A stretch of 64,000 nucleotides of DNA from Streptomyces sp. f51 (GCF_037940415.1 NZ_CP149798.1:682001-746000); one strand, 5' to 3'; positions 54,987-63,992 are shown, counted from the stretch's first letter. The notes: generated by a model from the sequence alone, not told the origin. Numbers and translations: made by a program.

Positions 54987-56216
54987 GTGACACGTCCTGG
55001 CAGACGGTTCCGAACGGCACTGACCGTCTTCACGGCATGCGGAGCACTGGCCGGTGCGGCCCTGACGGGGGCGGCGCCGGCCAGCGGCGCGGAGAAGGCG
55101 ACCCGTCTCGCGCCCGGCGTCGCCTATACGCAGTTGGACATCCCCGGGGCCAAAGGGGTGGCACACGCGCATGTGTTGACCGTCGATCTCCGCGATCCCC
55201 GGGTGCGGGTCGATCTGCTCCATCCCGGTTCCGTGGCGTCACGGGCACCGGTGTCCGAACTGGCCAACTCCCGGGGCGCGGTGGCCGGGGTCAACGGCGA
55301 CTTCTTCGACATCACCGAGACGCAGCATCCGGGCGTCGAGGCGACGGGCGCGACGGTGGGTCCGGCGATCGCGAGCGGCCGCGGCCTCAAGGGGGCGGTC
55401 CCCGTCGGCCAGCGGTTCGGACCGGAGCTGCCGCCCGGCACGAACACCGAGGAGGTGTTCGGTGTGGGAGTCGACCACCGGGCCCGGCTGGACGACGTGG
55501 CCCTCGAAGGCTCGGTCGGCAGCTCGCACGGCACCTGGCGGCTCGGGGGGCTCAACCAGTACGCGCTCCCGGTGGGCTCCGTCGGCGAGTTCACCGCGGA
55601 CTGGGGCGCCGTCTCGCGGGTCCGGGCGACCTGCGGCACGGACACGGACCGGGCCGCGCCGTGCAGCACCGAGACCTACGAGGTGACGCTCCGCCGCGGG
55701 CGGGTCGTGTCCACCGCCGTCACTCCGGGAAGGGGGCCGATCGCCCGGGGCACGACCGTGCTGGTCGGCCGTGAGGCGGGGGCGCGGAAACTGCGCGAGC
55801 TGTCCGTGGGCGAGCGGGTGGGGGTACGGCAGCGGCTGGTCGCGCGGTCCTCCCGGGTGCCCTACCGGTTCGCGATCGGGGGCTATCCGATGATGACCCG
55901 CGGAAAGCCGCTGCCGGGTCTGGACGACAGGACCTCCGCCGTACGCACGGCGGTGGGCTTCTCCGACCACGGACACCGGATGCAGCTCCTCGCCCTGGAC
56001 GGCGCCCCCCGGTTCCGTGCCGGGCTCACCATCGCCGAGGTCACCCGCGCCATGAAGCGGCTGGGGTCCGAGGACGCCTTCAGCCTGGACGGCGGTGGAT
56101 CCACCACGATGGTCGCCCGCCGGGCGGGGGCGGACGCCGTCAGTGTCCTCAACCATCCGAGCGGCGGCGCCGAGCGTCCCGTCCCCAACGGCATCGGGGT
56201 GTTCGAGGGCCGCTGA
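54987..56216 (+). CDS. Secreted phosphodiester glycosidase family protein (NAGPA-like)
   Basis: A 409-residue exported protein with a signal peptide (LTVFTACGALAGAALTGAAP, cleaved near ASG-AEK). The phosphodiester glycosidase/NAGPA domain shows VAGVNGDFFDITETQHPG near its start and the C-terminal signature DAFSLDGGGSTTMVAR with NGIGVFEGR. The family removes N-acetylglucosamine or other sugars from phosphodiesters and binds Ca in eukaryotes; the bacterial members may act on exopolysaccharide or cell-wall phosphodiesters. GTG start with CAGGGGGGCACG. Monocistronic. Confidence 0.85.
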   Translation: MTRPGRRFRTALTVFTACGALAGAALTGAAPASGAEKATRLAPGVAYTQLDIPGAKGVAHAHVLTVDLRDPRVRVDLLHPGSVASRAPVSELANSRGAVAGVNGDFFDITETQHPGVEATGATVGPAIASGRGLKGAVPVGQRFGPELPPGTNTEEVFGVGVDHRARLDDVALEGSVGSSHGTWRLGGLNQYALPVGSVGEFTADWGAVSRVRATCGTDTDRAAPCSTETYEVTLRRGRVVSTAVTPGRGPIARGTTVLVGREAGARKLRELSVGERVGVRQRLVARSSRVPYRFAIGGYPMMTRGKPLPGLDDRTSAVRTAVGFSDHGHRMQLLALDGAPRFRAGLTIAEVTRAMKRLGSEDAFSLDGGGSTTMVARRAGADAVSVLNHPSGGAERPVPNGIGVFEGR

Positions 56217-56236
56217 CACCCCGGCCGGGCCAGGGC

Positions 56237-56316
56237 GTCAGTCCGCCCTGCCGTCAGTCCGCCCTGCCGTCAGGGCGTCAGGGCGTCAGGGCGTCAGGGC
56301 GTCAGGGCGTCAGGGC
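56237..56316. repeat. Composite tandem repeat (16-bp x2, 8-bp x6)
   Basis: Two copies of GTCAGTCCGCCCTGCC (56237-56268) run directly into six copies of GTCAGGGC (56269-56316). The array spans the gap between the phosphodiester glycosidase and the 64-aa membrane protein and reaches the stop codon of the latter. Length likely varies between strains. Confidence 0.95.
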
Positions 56317-56504
56317 GCCAGGCTGCCCACGATGTCGGCCGTCGCGGTGAGACCGCTGTGGATGGTCGGGGCCATGCTCGTACTGGCCAGCAGGAACCCG
56401 AGCAGGGCGCAGACCAGGGCGTGGGAGATCTTCAGTCCTCCGTTGCGCAGGAAGATCACCGCCAGCACCAGGAGAAACAGCACAGCAGAGATGGAAATGG
56501 CCAT
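56310..56504 (-). CDS. Small membrane protein (64 aa)
   Basis: Two predicted membrane helices: ISAVLFLLVLAVIFL and a second, HALVCALLGFLLASTSM, joined by a short basic turn (RNGGLKIS). GGAGGAGG is 5-6 nt before the ATG at 56504, a very strong ribosome site. No enzyme motif. Small two-helix proteins of this type are common in Streptomyces, sometimes near transfer functions; none is seen here. The gene's 3' end lies against the 8-bp repeat array. Confidence 0.75.
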   Translation of the reverse strand: MAISISAVLFLLVLAVIFLRNGGLKISHALVCALLGFLLASTSMAPTIHSGLTATADIVGSLAP

Positions 56505-56731
56505 CGTCAACCTCCTCCGCCACGTCCACTTCGCGGCGTTCGGCCGTAAGTGTGGCGTAGCGGGGGGTTGACCCGGGCGGCTGACGTGTCCCCCGAACGG
56601 GTGGAGTTGCGCCGCCGGCCGTGGGCGTCCGGGAACGGCCAGGTCCCGGCCCCGGCGGGAGGAACGCGCACCGGCCCCCGCGCGCGAAAGGAGCCCGCCC
56701 CGGGTCGGGACGGGCTCTTCGCGGGACGGTG

Positions 56732-57838
56732 TCAGGGCGCCTGGAGGTCGACCAGTTCGGCCAGGGCCTCGCGGTGCGCTCCCGCCGTGCCGTAGGCGAT
56801 CGAGTCGGCCTTGGCGCGCTTGAGGTAGAGGTGCGCCGGGTGCTCCCAGGTCATACCGATGCCGCCGTGCAACTGGAGCGCCTCCTCCGCGGCGTGCACG
56901 GCGACGGGTGCCGCGTACGCCTGGGCGACGGCCACCGCAACGTAGCCGTCCGCGTCGGCCGTGGCCAGGGCGTCGGCGGCGTTCCGGGCCGCGGCGCGGA
57001 CGCCCACGACCTCCAGCCACACCTGGGCCAGCCGGTGCTTGAGCGCCTGGAATCCGCCGACCGGCCGGTTGAACTGCTTGCGCTCCTTGAGGTAGCGGAC
57101 CGTCTCGGTCAACGAGTGCTCGGCGATGCCGAGTTGCTCGGAGGCGAGCAGTCCGGCCCCGGCCCTCAGCGCCCGCCGTACGGCGCCCGCCGCGTCCGTG
57201 GTGAGCGGCCGCGCCTGCGCCGCCTCGAAGGTGATCCGGGCGAGCGGCCGGGTCTGGTCGAGGCTGACCTGCGGGACGACGGTGACCGCGTCCGCGTCGA
57301 CGGCGTACAGCCCGCCGTCCTCGGCCGGAACCAGCAGGACGTCGGCGGCGGCCGCGTCCGCGATGCCCGTCAGCTCCCCGTGCAGGGAACCGTTCTCCAG
57401 ACGGACGGCCCGGTGGGCGGCGCCCGGTCCGATGTTCAGCGCGACGGCCAGGACGCCCACGGTCCGGCCGGAGGCGAGCGCGGCGAGGAGTTCGTCCGCG
57501 GCGGGCCCCTCGCAGGCCAGCAGGGCCTCGGTCGCGACGACGGCGCTCGTGAGATAGGGCACGGGAGCGACCGCGCGGCCCAGCTCCTCCAGGACCACGG
57601 CGGCTTCGCGGTGGGTGGCGCCCTGGCCGCCCCGGTCCTCGGGCACCAGCAGTCCGGCGAGGCCCATGCCCGCCGCCAGGGCCTTCCAGAGCTCGGGGTC
57701 GTACGGGGTGGCCGACTCGCTGCGGGTGATGACGTCGGCCGCAGCGCAGCGGTCGGTGAGGAGGTCGCGGACGGCGGCGCGCAGCGCCTCCTCCTCCTCG
57801 GTGTAGAGCAGATCGGGCTCGGTGCTCACCTGGCTCAT
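56732..57838 (-). CDS. Acyl-CoA dehydrogenase (subunit 2 of a pair)
   Basis: A 368-residue flavoprotein that oxidises acyl-CoA thioesters at the alpha-beta bond. MGLAGLLVPEDRGGQGATHR is the N-terminal domain; the C-terminal helical domain has KERKQFNRPVGGFQALKHRL and LQLHGGIGMTWEHPAHLYLK, which carries the flavin-contact glycines. The mid-domain flavin signature is less conserved than in the preceding gene, as in paired acyl-CoA dehydrogenases of steroid or cholesterol side-chain catabolism (alpha2beta2 FadE). It overlaps the preceding gene by 4 bp. Substrate unknown. Confidence 0.88.
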   Translation of the reverse strand: MSQVSTEPDLLYTEEEEALRAAVRDLLTDRCAAADVITRSESATPYDPELWKALAAGMGLAGLLVPEDRGGQGATHREAAVVLEELGRAVAPVPYLTSAVVATEALLACEGPAADELLAALASGRTVGVLAVALNIGPGAAHRAVRLENGSLHGELTGIADAAAADVLLVPAEDGGLYAVDADAVTVVPQVSLDQTRPLARITFEAAQARPLTTDAAGAVRRALRAGAGLLASEQLGIAEHSLTETVRYLKERKQFNRPVGGFQALKHRLAQVWLEVVGVRAAARNAADALATADADGYVAVAVAQAYAAPVAVHAAEEALQLHGGIGMTWEHPAHLYLKRAKADSIAYGTAGAHREALAELVDLQAP

Positions 57839-59025
57839 CGGGCGAGGTCCTTCCATGCGACGTCCTTGTCGGTGCGCGGCTCGGACGGGAGGCCCAGGAC
57901 GCGTTCGGCGACGATGTTCAGCAGGACCTCGCTGGTCCCGCCCTCGATGCTGTTGCCCTTGGAGCGCAGGTAGCGGTATCCGGCGTCCCGGCCGGTGAAG
58001 TCGACCAGTTCGGGCCGGCGCATCGTCCAGTCCTCGTACAACAGCCCTTCCTCGCCGAGGAGTTCGACTTCGAGGCCGCTGATCTCCTGGTTGAGGCGGG
58101 CGAAGCCGAGCTTCATGCCGGCGCCCTCGTGGCCGGGCTGGCCCAGGGCGAGCTGCTGGCGCAGCCGCTCGCCGGAGAGGCGCGCGACCTCGGACTCGAC
58201 CCACAGCCTCAGCAGCCGCTGGTGCGTGTCGTGGGTGCGCAGTTCGGGCCGCTCGCGCCAGGTCTTCGCGACCGGGCCGATCATGCCGCCCTCACGCGGG
58301 ATGCGCATGCCTCCGATGGAGACGCGCTCGTTCATCAGGGTGGTCTGCGCGACCTTCCAGCCGTCGCCGACCTCGCCGAGGCGGTGGGCGTCGGGGATGC
58401 GGACGTCGGTGAGGAAGACCTCGTTGAACTCCGCCTCGCCGGTGATCTGGCGCAGCGGGCGCACGTCGACGCCCGGGTCCGTCATGTCGCAGATGAAGTA
58501 GGTGATGCCCCGGTGCTTGGGCACGTCCGGGTCGGTGCGGGCGATGAGGATGGCCCAGCGGGCGAGGTGGGCGCTGGAGGTCCACACCTTCTGCCCGTTG
58601 ACCACCCAGTCACCGCCTTCGCCGTCCGTACGGACCGCGCGGGTGCCGAGGGCGGCGAGGTCCGAACCGGCGCCGGGCTCGCTGAAGAGCTGGCACCACA
58701 CCTCCTCGCCGACCCAGAGGGGCCGCAGGAAGCGGCGCTTCTGCTCCTCTGTGCCGAAGCCGAGGATGGTCGGGGCGGCCATGCCGAGGCCGATACCGAT
58801 GCGCCGGGGGTCGTTGTCGGGCGCGCCCGCGGCCGCGAGTTCGGCGTCCACGACGGCCTGGAGGCGGCGCGGGGCGCCGAGTCCCCCGAGGCCCTCGGGG
58901 TAGTGCACCCAGGCGAGCCCGGCGTCGAAGCGGGCCTTCAGGAAGTCCAGCCGCTCCGTCTCCCCGGGCGGGTGGGCGGCCAGCAACTCCTGGGTGCGGC
59001 GGCGCAGTTCGGCTGCGTCGGTCAT
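57835..59025 (-). CDS. Acyl-CoA dehydrogenase (subunit 1 of a pair)
   Basis: A 396-residue flavoprotein with the mid-domain signature WCQLFSEPGAGSDLAALGT that binds FAD, VVNGQKVWTSSAHLARWAIL for the flavin/substrate contact, and NSIEGGTSEVLLNIVAERVL at the C-terminus. Its arrangement with a second, less complete acyl-CoA dehydrogenase directly after it suggests a heteromeric enzyme. It overlaps the oxidoreductase gene upstream and the second dehydrogenase gene downstream by 4 bp each. A catabolic operon for an acyl-CoA with bulky side chain is inference. Confidence 0.9.
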   Translation of the reverse strand: MTDAAELRRRTQELLAAHPPGETERLDFLKARFDAGLAWVHYPEGLGGLGAPRRLQAVVDAELAAAGAPDNDPRRIGIGLGMAAPTILGFGTEEQKRRFLRPLWVGEEVWCQLFSEPGAGSDLAALGTRAVRTDGEGGDWVVNGQKVWTSSAHLARWAILIARTDPDVPKHRGITYFICDMTDPGVDVRPLRQITGEAEFNEVFLTDVRIPDAHRLGEVGDGWKVAQTTLMNERVSIGGMRIPREGGMIGPVAKTWRERPELRTHDTHQRLLRLWVESEVARLSGERLRQQLALGQPGHEGAGMKLGFARLNQEISGLEVELLGEEGLLYEDWTMRRPELVDFTGRDAGYRYLRSKGNSIEGGTSEVLLNIVAERVLGLPSEPRTDKDVAWKDLAR

Positions 59026-59999
59026 GCGGCGGCTCCGTTCTGAAGTGTGGGCACCACGGCGATCCGTCCGGTGGTGACTCCGTCGGCGACCCGCTGCACG
59101 GCGGCGGCGGCCTCGCTCAGCGGCACCCGCTCGCTCACCAGCGGCTTGATCGCGCCCCGTGCGGCGAGCTCGGTGAGCTGCTCGTGGCAGTGCAGGACGA
59201 GCTTCGGGTTCTTGGTGTTGTACAGGCCCCAGTGCAGGCCGAGGACGCCGTAGTTCTTGACGAGGGCGTGGTTCAGGGCGGGGCTCGGGATCGAGCCGCT
59301 CGCGAAGCCGACGACCACGATCCGGCCCTCGAAGGCGACGACCTTCGTGGACTGCGTGTAGGCCTCGCCGCCCACGGGGTCGTAGATCACGTCCGCGCCG
59401 CGTCCGCCGGTCGCCTCCTTGACGGCGCCGATCACGTCCTCGGAGCGCCGGTCGACGACGACGTCGCAGCCCAGTTCGCGCGCGACGGCCGCCTTGTCGG
59501 CGCCGCCGACGACACCGATGACCCGGGCGCCGGCCGCCTTCCCGAGCTGGACGGCGGCACTGCCGACCCCTCCGGCGGCCGCGTGGACGAGCAGCGTCTC
59601 GCCGGCCTCCAGGCGGGCCCGGCGGTGCAGGCCGAACCAGCCGGTCTGGTAGCCGATGTGCAGGGCGGCGGCCTCGGCGTCGTCGAGGGCGTCGGGCGCC
59701 GGCAGCAGGGCGGCGGCGTCGGCGACCGCGTACTCGGCGAAGCCGCCGTGCGGCAGCGCGGGGTTGGCGATCACCCGGCGGCCGTCCTCGGTCTCTCCGC
59801 AGATCTCCACGCCCGGGGTGAACGGCAGCGGCGGCCTGACCTGGTACTGGCCGCGGCACATCAGCGCGTCCGGGAAGTTGATGTTCGCGGCGCGCACCTT
59901 GAGCAGGACCTGGCCGTCACCGGGCGTCGGCCGGTCCACCTCCACCAGGCGCATCGCCTCCGCGGGCTCGCCGTTCTGGTGCACTTGCCATGCCTGCAT
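59022..59999 (-). CDS. NADPH:quinone oxidoreductase-like (MDR family)
   Basis: A 325-residue medium-chain dehydrogenase/reductase without the structural zinc cysteines. The GroES-like half contains VRAANINFPDALMCRGQYQ, and the NADPH-binding motif is LVHAAAGGVGSAAVQLGKAA. GRGADVIYDPVGGEAYTQST is typical of quinone oxidoreductases. First gene of the coupled operon 59999-56732. It likely reduces an enoyl or quinone-type substrate connected with the acyl-CoA dehydrogenases. Confidence 0.9.
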   Translation of the reverse strand: MQAWQVHQNGEPAEAMRLVEVDRPTPGDGQVLLKVRAANINFPDALMCRGQYQVRPPLPFTPGVEICGETEDGRRVIANPALPHGGFAEYAVADAAALLPAPDALDDAEAAALHIGYQTGWFGLHRRARLEAGETLLVHAAAGGVGSAAVQLGKAAGARVIGVVGGADKAAVARELGCDVVVDRRSEDVIGAVKEATGGRGADVIYDPVGGEAYTQSTKVVAFEGRIVVVGFASGSIPSPALNHALVKNYGVLGLHWGLYNTKNPKLVLHCHEQLTELAARGAIKPLVSERVPLSEAAAAVQRVADGVTTGRIAVVPTLQNGAAA

Positions 60000-60174
60000 G
60001 CGGGGCCTCCAGGGGATCTGTGTCGGCTGACCGGGGTCCTTCGCATACTAAGCGGTCGCTTGCCACCCTGGGAACAGCGGACGGCGGTCGTCTTCACCGA
60101 GCCTGGCGCCCTCCCCCTCCGCCACGCCCGGCGTCGGCACCCGCGACACCCACCGGTCTCCCGGCCGCCCGCCC

Positions 60175-60819
60175 TCAGTCCTCCGTGGACCGCGCCTTGG
60201 GCCGTGCCCGTACGTGCATCCGCTCGCCCTGCGGTCCGAACAGGCTCAGGAACTCCGCGGGGCCCTCCCCCGTCGACCCGAACCAGTGCGGCACGCGGGT
60301 GTCGAACTCGGCCGCCTCGCCGGCCTCCATGACCACGTCGTGCTCGCCGAGGACCACCCGCAACCGCCCCGAGAGCACGTACAGCCATTCGTAGCCCTCG
60401 TGCGTGCGCGGGTCGGGCTCGGCCGTCCGCTTCGGTTCGAGCACCTTGTAGGCCTGGAGTCCCCCCGGCTGGCGGGTCAGCGGCCAGTACGTTCGGCCGT
60501 GCCGCACGATCGGCTCCGTACGCACCCGGGGGTCGTCGACCGGCGGGGCGCCCACCAGCTCGTCCAGGGCCACCTGATGGGCCCGCGCGATGGGCAGCAG
60601 CAGTTCCAGACTGGGCTTGCGCAGGCCCGACTCCAGGCGCGAGAGCGTGCTCACCGAGATGCCGGTCGCCTCCGACAGCCCCGCCAGGGTCGCCCCGCGC
60701 TCCTTCCTGATCCGCCGCAGCCGCGGGCCCACCTCGGCCAGGACCGCGTCCGTCGTCACCTCGCCGGCCGCCTCACGCCCGCCGGGACCGCTCTCGCCCG
60801 CACGGGCCGCTTCACTCAT
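60175..60819 (-). CDS. XRE-family regulator with C-terminal cupin
   Basis: A 214-residue regulator. The Cro/XRE helix-turn-helix covers about residues 30-85 (LRRIRKERGATLAGLSEATG; ISVSTLSRLESGLRKPSLEL), and the cupin domain 140-205 with HEGYEWLYVLSGRLRVVLGE and EFDTRVPHWFGSTGEG. Cupin-linked XRE repressors respond to small metabolites. It is divergent from the thioredoxin-reductase-like gene with 77 bp between; TTGC-N7-GCAA near 60828 is a possible operator. It likely regulates that gene and itself. Confidence 0.88.
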   Translation of the reverse strand: MSEAARAGESGPGGREAAGEVTTDAVLAEVGPRLRRIRKERGATLAGLSEATGISVSTLSRLESGLRKPSLELLLPIARAHQVALDELVGAPPVDDPRVRTEPIVRHGRTYWPLTRQPGGLQAYKVLEPKRTAEPDPRTHEGYEWLYVLSGRLRVVLGEHDVVMEAGEAAEFDTRVPHWFGSTGEGPAEFLSLFGPQGERMHVRARPKARSTED

Positions 60820-60896
60820 CCTTCCATTGCAGAATCGGCAAAGCCATTTGTCAATACGAGGCGTGCCGGGCGACCTTCTGGGTGGAGGTGGTCACC

Positions 60897-61877
60897 ATGA
60901 CCGAGACATCGACCGGGACACCGACCGGAACAGCCACCGGGACCTACGAAGTGGTCGTCGTCGGCGGCGGCACGGCGGGGCTCTCCGCGGCCCTGGTCCT
61001 CGGACGGGCGCGGCGCCGCACGCTCGTCGTGGACGAGGGCGAGCCGCGCAACGCGCCCGCCGCGCACATGCAGGGCTATCTGACCCGCGACGGCATGCCG
61101 CCCGCCGAGTTCCTCGCCGAGGGCCGGCGCGAGGTCGAGGGGTACGGGGTGGAGGTCGTCCGGGGCCGGGTGGTGGACGTCGTCCGGGACGGCTCCGGGG
61201 AGTTCGACGTCACGATCGGCTCCGGGGCGGGCGTCCACGCGCGGCGGGTGATCGTCACGACGGGGCTGGCCGACGAGCTGCCCCCGGTGCCCGGCGTCGC
61301 CGAGCGCTTCGGGCGCGATGTGCTGCACTGCCCGTACTGCCACGGCTGGGAGGTGCGCGACCTGGCCTTCGGCGTGCTGGCCGCGAACCCGATGAGCGTG
61401 CACCAGGCGCTCATGGTCGGCCAGTGGTCGAAGGACGTCACGCTGTTCCTGCACACGGTGACCGAGGACGAGCTCTCCGACGAGGACCGGCGCCGGCTCG
61501 CCGCCGCGGGCGTCGCCGTGGTGCCGGGCGAGGTCGCGGAGCTGCTGGTCACGGACGACCGGCTCACCGGCCTGCGGCTCGTGGACGGGAGCGCGTACGA
61601 CCGCTCGGTGCTGTTCGTGGCGCCGCGACCGGTGCCCCGGACCGGGCTGCTCGAGCGGCTGGGAGCGGAACTGCGGGAGACGCCGTTCGGCAGCTATCCG
61701 GTCCTCGATGCGACCGGTCTGACGAGCGTGCCCGGCGTCTGGGCGGCGGGCAACGCCGCCGGTTTCGCCGAGCAGGTGGTGAACGCGGCGAGCGGCGGAT
61801 ACCGCGCGGCGGCCACGCTCAACGGTGAGCTCCTCTTCGCCGACCTCGACGCGGCGATCGCGCGCGGACGGGGCTGA
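60897..61877 (+). CDS. Thioredoxin reductase-like FAD/NAD(P)-dependent oxidoreductase
   Basis: A 326-residue flavoprotein. FAD motif VVVVGGGTAGLSAALVLGRA; redox-active pair in VLHCPYCHGWEV (Cys145, Cys148); VPGVWAAGNAAGFAEQVVNA near the C-terminus. The NADPH-binding GxGxxA motif between them is eroded (LAANPMSVHQALMV), as in the ferredoxin-dependent or other unusual TrxR-like clades. ATG 60897 with GGAGG 8 nt upstream. Divergent from the XRE-cupin gene. Partner substrate unknown. Confidence 0.87.
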   Translation: MTETSTGTPTGTATGTYEVVVVGGGTAGLSAALVLGRARRRTLVVDEGEPRNAPAAHMQGYLTRDGMPPAEFLAEGRREVEGYGVEVVRGRVVDVVRDGSGEFDVTIGSGAGVHARRVIVTTGLADELPPVPGVAERFGRDVLHCPYCHGWEVRDLAFGVLAANPMSVHQALMVGQWSKDVTLFLHTVTEDELSDEDRRRLAAAGVAVVPGEVAELLVTDDRLTGLRLVDGSAYDRSVLFVAPRPVPRTGLLERLGAELRETPFGSYPVLDATGLTSVPGVWAAGNAAGFAEQVVNAASGGYRAAATLNGELLFADLDAAIARGRG

Positions 61878-61879
61878 AT

Positions 61880-61903
61880 CCCGGCGTACGGGGGCACGCC
61901 GGG
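61880..61903. terminator. Hairpin after thioredoxin-reductase-like gene
   Basis: CCCGGCGT (61880-61887) pairs with ACGCCGGG (61896-61903), with an 8-nt loop, 2 bp after the stop codon. Confidence 0.7.
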
Positions 61904-61950
61904 GATGCCGTACGGGTGTGGAGCGGGCGCTGTCGTTGCACGATGGCTGC

Positions 61951-63489
61951 ATGCTGCTGAGCCGGCTCGCCCATGTGTCCCAGGAGGTCGCCGCCACCTC
62001 GGCGCGGTCCCGGAAGACCGCTCTGCTCGCCGGGCTGTTCCGGGACGCGGAGGCGGAGGACGCGCCGATCGTGATTCCGTATCTGGCGGGCCGCCTGCCC
62101 CAGGGCCGCATCGGCGTCGGCTGGAAGGTGCTGAGCACACCGGTGGCCCCCGCAGCCGAGCCAACGCTCACCGTGCGCGAGGTCGACGCACGGCTCACCG
62201 CGCTCGGCGAGGTCTCCGGCACCGGCTCACAGGCCGAACGGGCCCGTCTGGTGGGTGAGTTGATGGCGGCGGCCACGGAGGACGAGCAGCGTTTCCTGTT
62301 CGGGCTGCTGACCGGCGAGGTGCGCCAGGGCGCGCTGGACGCGCTGGCGGTCGAGGGGCTCGCGGAGGCGACGGGCGCGCCGGCGGGGGACGTACGCCGG
62401 GCGGTGATGCTGGCGGGCTCGTTGCAGGCGGTGGCGCGGGCCCTCCTGGCGGACGGGCCGGAGGCCCTGGAGGGTTTCCGGCTGACCGTCGGCCGTCCGG
62501 TGCTGCCGATGCTGGCGCACTCCGCGGCCTCCGTCTCCGAGGCGGTCGGCAAGCTCGGCGCCTGCGCGGTCGAGGAGAAGCTCGACGGCATCCGGGTGCA
62601 GCTGCACCGGGACGGCGAGGAGGTCCGCGTCTACACCCGCACCCTCGACGACATCACCGACCGCCTGCCCGAACTCACCCTGGCCGCAAGGGAGTTGCGG
62701 GTACGGCGGTTCATCCTGGACGGTGAGGTGATCGCCCTGGACGACCACGGGCGGCCGCGTTCCTTCCAGGAGACGGCCGCCCGGGTGGGGTCCCGTGTGG
62801 ACGTGGCGGCGGCCGCGGAGACCGTGCCCGTCTCCCCCGTCTTCTTCGACGCCCTGTCCGTCGACGGGCGGGACCTGCTGGATCTGCCGTTCACCGAGCG
62901 GCACGCGGAGCTGGCACGGCTGGTCCCCGAGCCGATGCGGGTCCGGCGGACGCTCGTCCAGGGGCCCGAGGACGCCGGGCGGGGCGAGACCTTTCTCGCC
63001 GACGCGCTGGAGCGGGGGCACGAGGGTGTCGTGGTGAAGGCCCTCGACGCTCCGTACAGCGCGGGCCGGCGCGGTGCGTCCTGGCTCAAGGTCAAACCCG
63101 TGCACACCCTCGACCTGGTCGTCCTGGCCGTCGAATGGGGCCACGGGCGGCGCACCGGCAAGCTCTCGAACCTGCACCTGGGCGCCCGTACGGCCGACGG
63201 TTCCTTCGCCATGCTGGGCAAGACGTTCAAGGGCATGACCGACGCGATGCTCACCTGGCAGACGGAACGCTTCCGGGAGCTGGCCGTGGCGGACGACGGC
63301 CATGTGGTGACCGTACGGCCCGAGCTCGTCGTCGAGATCGCGTACGACGGTCTCCAGCGGTCCACCCGCTACCCGGCCGGTGTCACCCTCCGTTTCGCCC
63401 GGGTCGTGCGCTATCGCGAGGACAAGCCGGCGGCCGAGGCCGACACCGTCGACACCCTGCTGGCGGCCCACCCGGAGGTGACGCGATGA
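61951..63489 (+). CDS. ATP-dependent DNA ligase
   Basis: A 512-residue ligase. The N-terminal helical DNA-binding domain (SRLAHVSQEVAATSARSRKT onward) is followed by the adenylation domain with the catalytic Lys210 in VEEKLDGIRVQLH, then RFILDGEVIALDD, GVVVKALDAPYSAGRR and SWLKVKPVHTLDLVVL (motif V). The OB domain ends with TLRFARVVRYREDKPA. It resembles the actinobacterial LigB-type ligase, which is in addition to the NAD-dependent replicative ligase. Start at the ATG 61951; GTG 61918 is an alternative. It overlaps the Nudix gene by 4 bp, suggesting joint DNA maintenance and nucleotide clean-up. Confidence 0.95.
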   Translation: MLLSRLAHVSQEVAATSARSRKTALLAGLFRDAEAEDAPIVIPYLAGRLPQGRIGVGWKVLSTPVAPAAEPTLTVREVDARLTALGEVSGTGSQAERARLVGELMAAATEDEQRFLFGLLTGEVRQGALDALAVEGLAEATGAPAGDVRRAVMLAGSLQAVARALLADGPEALEGFRLTVGRPVLPMLAHSAASVSEAVGKLGACAVEEKLDGIRVQLHRDGEEVRVYTRTLDDITDRLPELTLAARELRVRRFILDGEVIALDDHGRPRSFQETAARVGSRVDVAAAAETVPVSPVFFDALSVDGRDLLDLPFTERHAELARLVPEPMRVRRTLVQGPEDAGRGETFLADALERGHEGVVVKALDAPYSAGRRGASWLKVKPVHTLDLVVLAVEWGHGRRTGKLSNLHLGARTADGSFAMLGKTFKGMTDAMLTWQTERFRELAVADDGHVVTVRPELVVEIAYDGLQRSTRYPAGVTLRFARVVRYREDKPAAEADTVDTLLAAHPEVTR

Positions 63490-63962
63490 GCGGAGGACAG
63501 CACGGGAAGAGGAGCGCCGGACTGCTGTTGTTCCGGCACACCGATCACGGCGTCGAGGTACTGGTCGGCCATATGGGCGGGCCGTTCTTCGCGCGGCGCG
63601 ACAGCGGGGCCTGGACCCTCCCCAAGGGCGAGTACGAGCCGGGCGAGACGGCCTGGGACGCCGCCCGCCGCGAGTTCCGCGAGGAGCTCGGACTTCCGCC
63701 GCCCGACGGGGAGGCGGTGGCGCTCGGCGAGGTCACCCAGGCGAACGGCAAGGTCGTCACGGCCTGGGCGATCGAGGCGGACCTCGATCCGGCGGCCGTG
63801 GTCCCCGGCACGTTCACGATGGAGTGGCCGCCCGGATCGGGACGGCGGCGGGAGTTCCCCGAGCTGGACCGGGTGGAGTGGATGACCCCGGAGCGCGCCA
63901 GGGATCTGCTGGTGACCGCCCAGAGCGTGTTTCTCGACCGGCTGGCGGAGCACTCGGCCTGA
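63486..63962 (+). CDS. Nudix hydrolase
   Basis: A 158-residue hydrolase of nucleoside diphosphates linked to another moiety. The Nudix box GEYEPGETAWDAARREFREE is complete (G-x5-E-x7-R-E-x2-E-E). RSAGLLLFRHTDHGVEVLVG starts the fold. Coupled to the DNA ligase gene by an ATGA overlap, which fits a role in cleaning damaged nucleotides or regulating ADP-ribose/NAD, though the substrate is not known. A hairpin follows. Confidence 0.92.
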   Translation: MSGGQHGKRSAGLLLFRHTDHGVEVLVGHMGGPFFARRDSGAWTLPKGEYEPGETAWDAARREFREELGLPPPDGEAVALGEVTQANGKVVTAWAIEADLDPAAVVPGTFTMEWPPGSGRRREFPELDRVEWMTPERARDLLVTAQSVFLDRLAEHSA

Positions 63963-63992
63963 GAGCCGGCGTTCGGCAGCCAGCGCCGGCTC
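63963..63992. terminator. Hairpin after the Nudix gene
   Basis: A 9-bp stem, GAGCCGGCG (63963-63971) with CGCCGGCTC (63984-63992), 12-nt loop, beginning directly after the stop codon. Confidence 0.8.

Noticed and set aside
56237..56316. CRISPR array
   Set aside because: Repeats are short and directly contiguous without unique spacers; no cas genes nearby.
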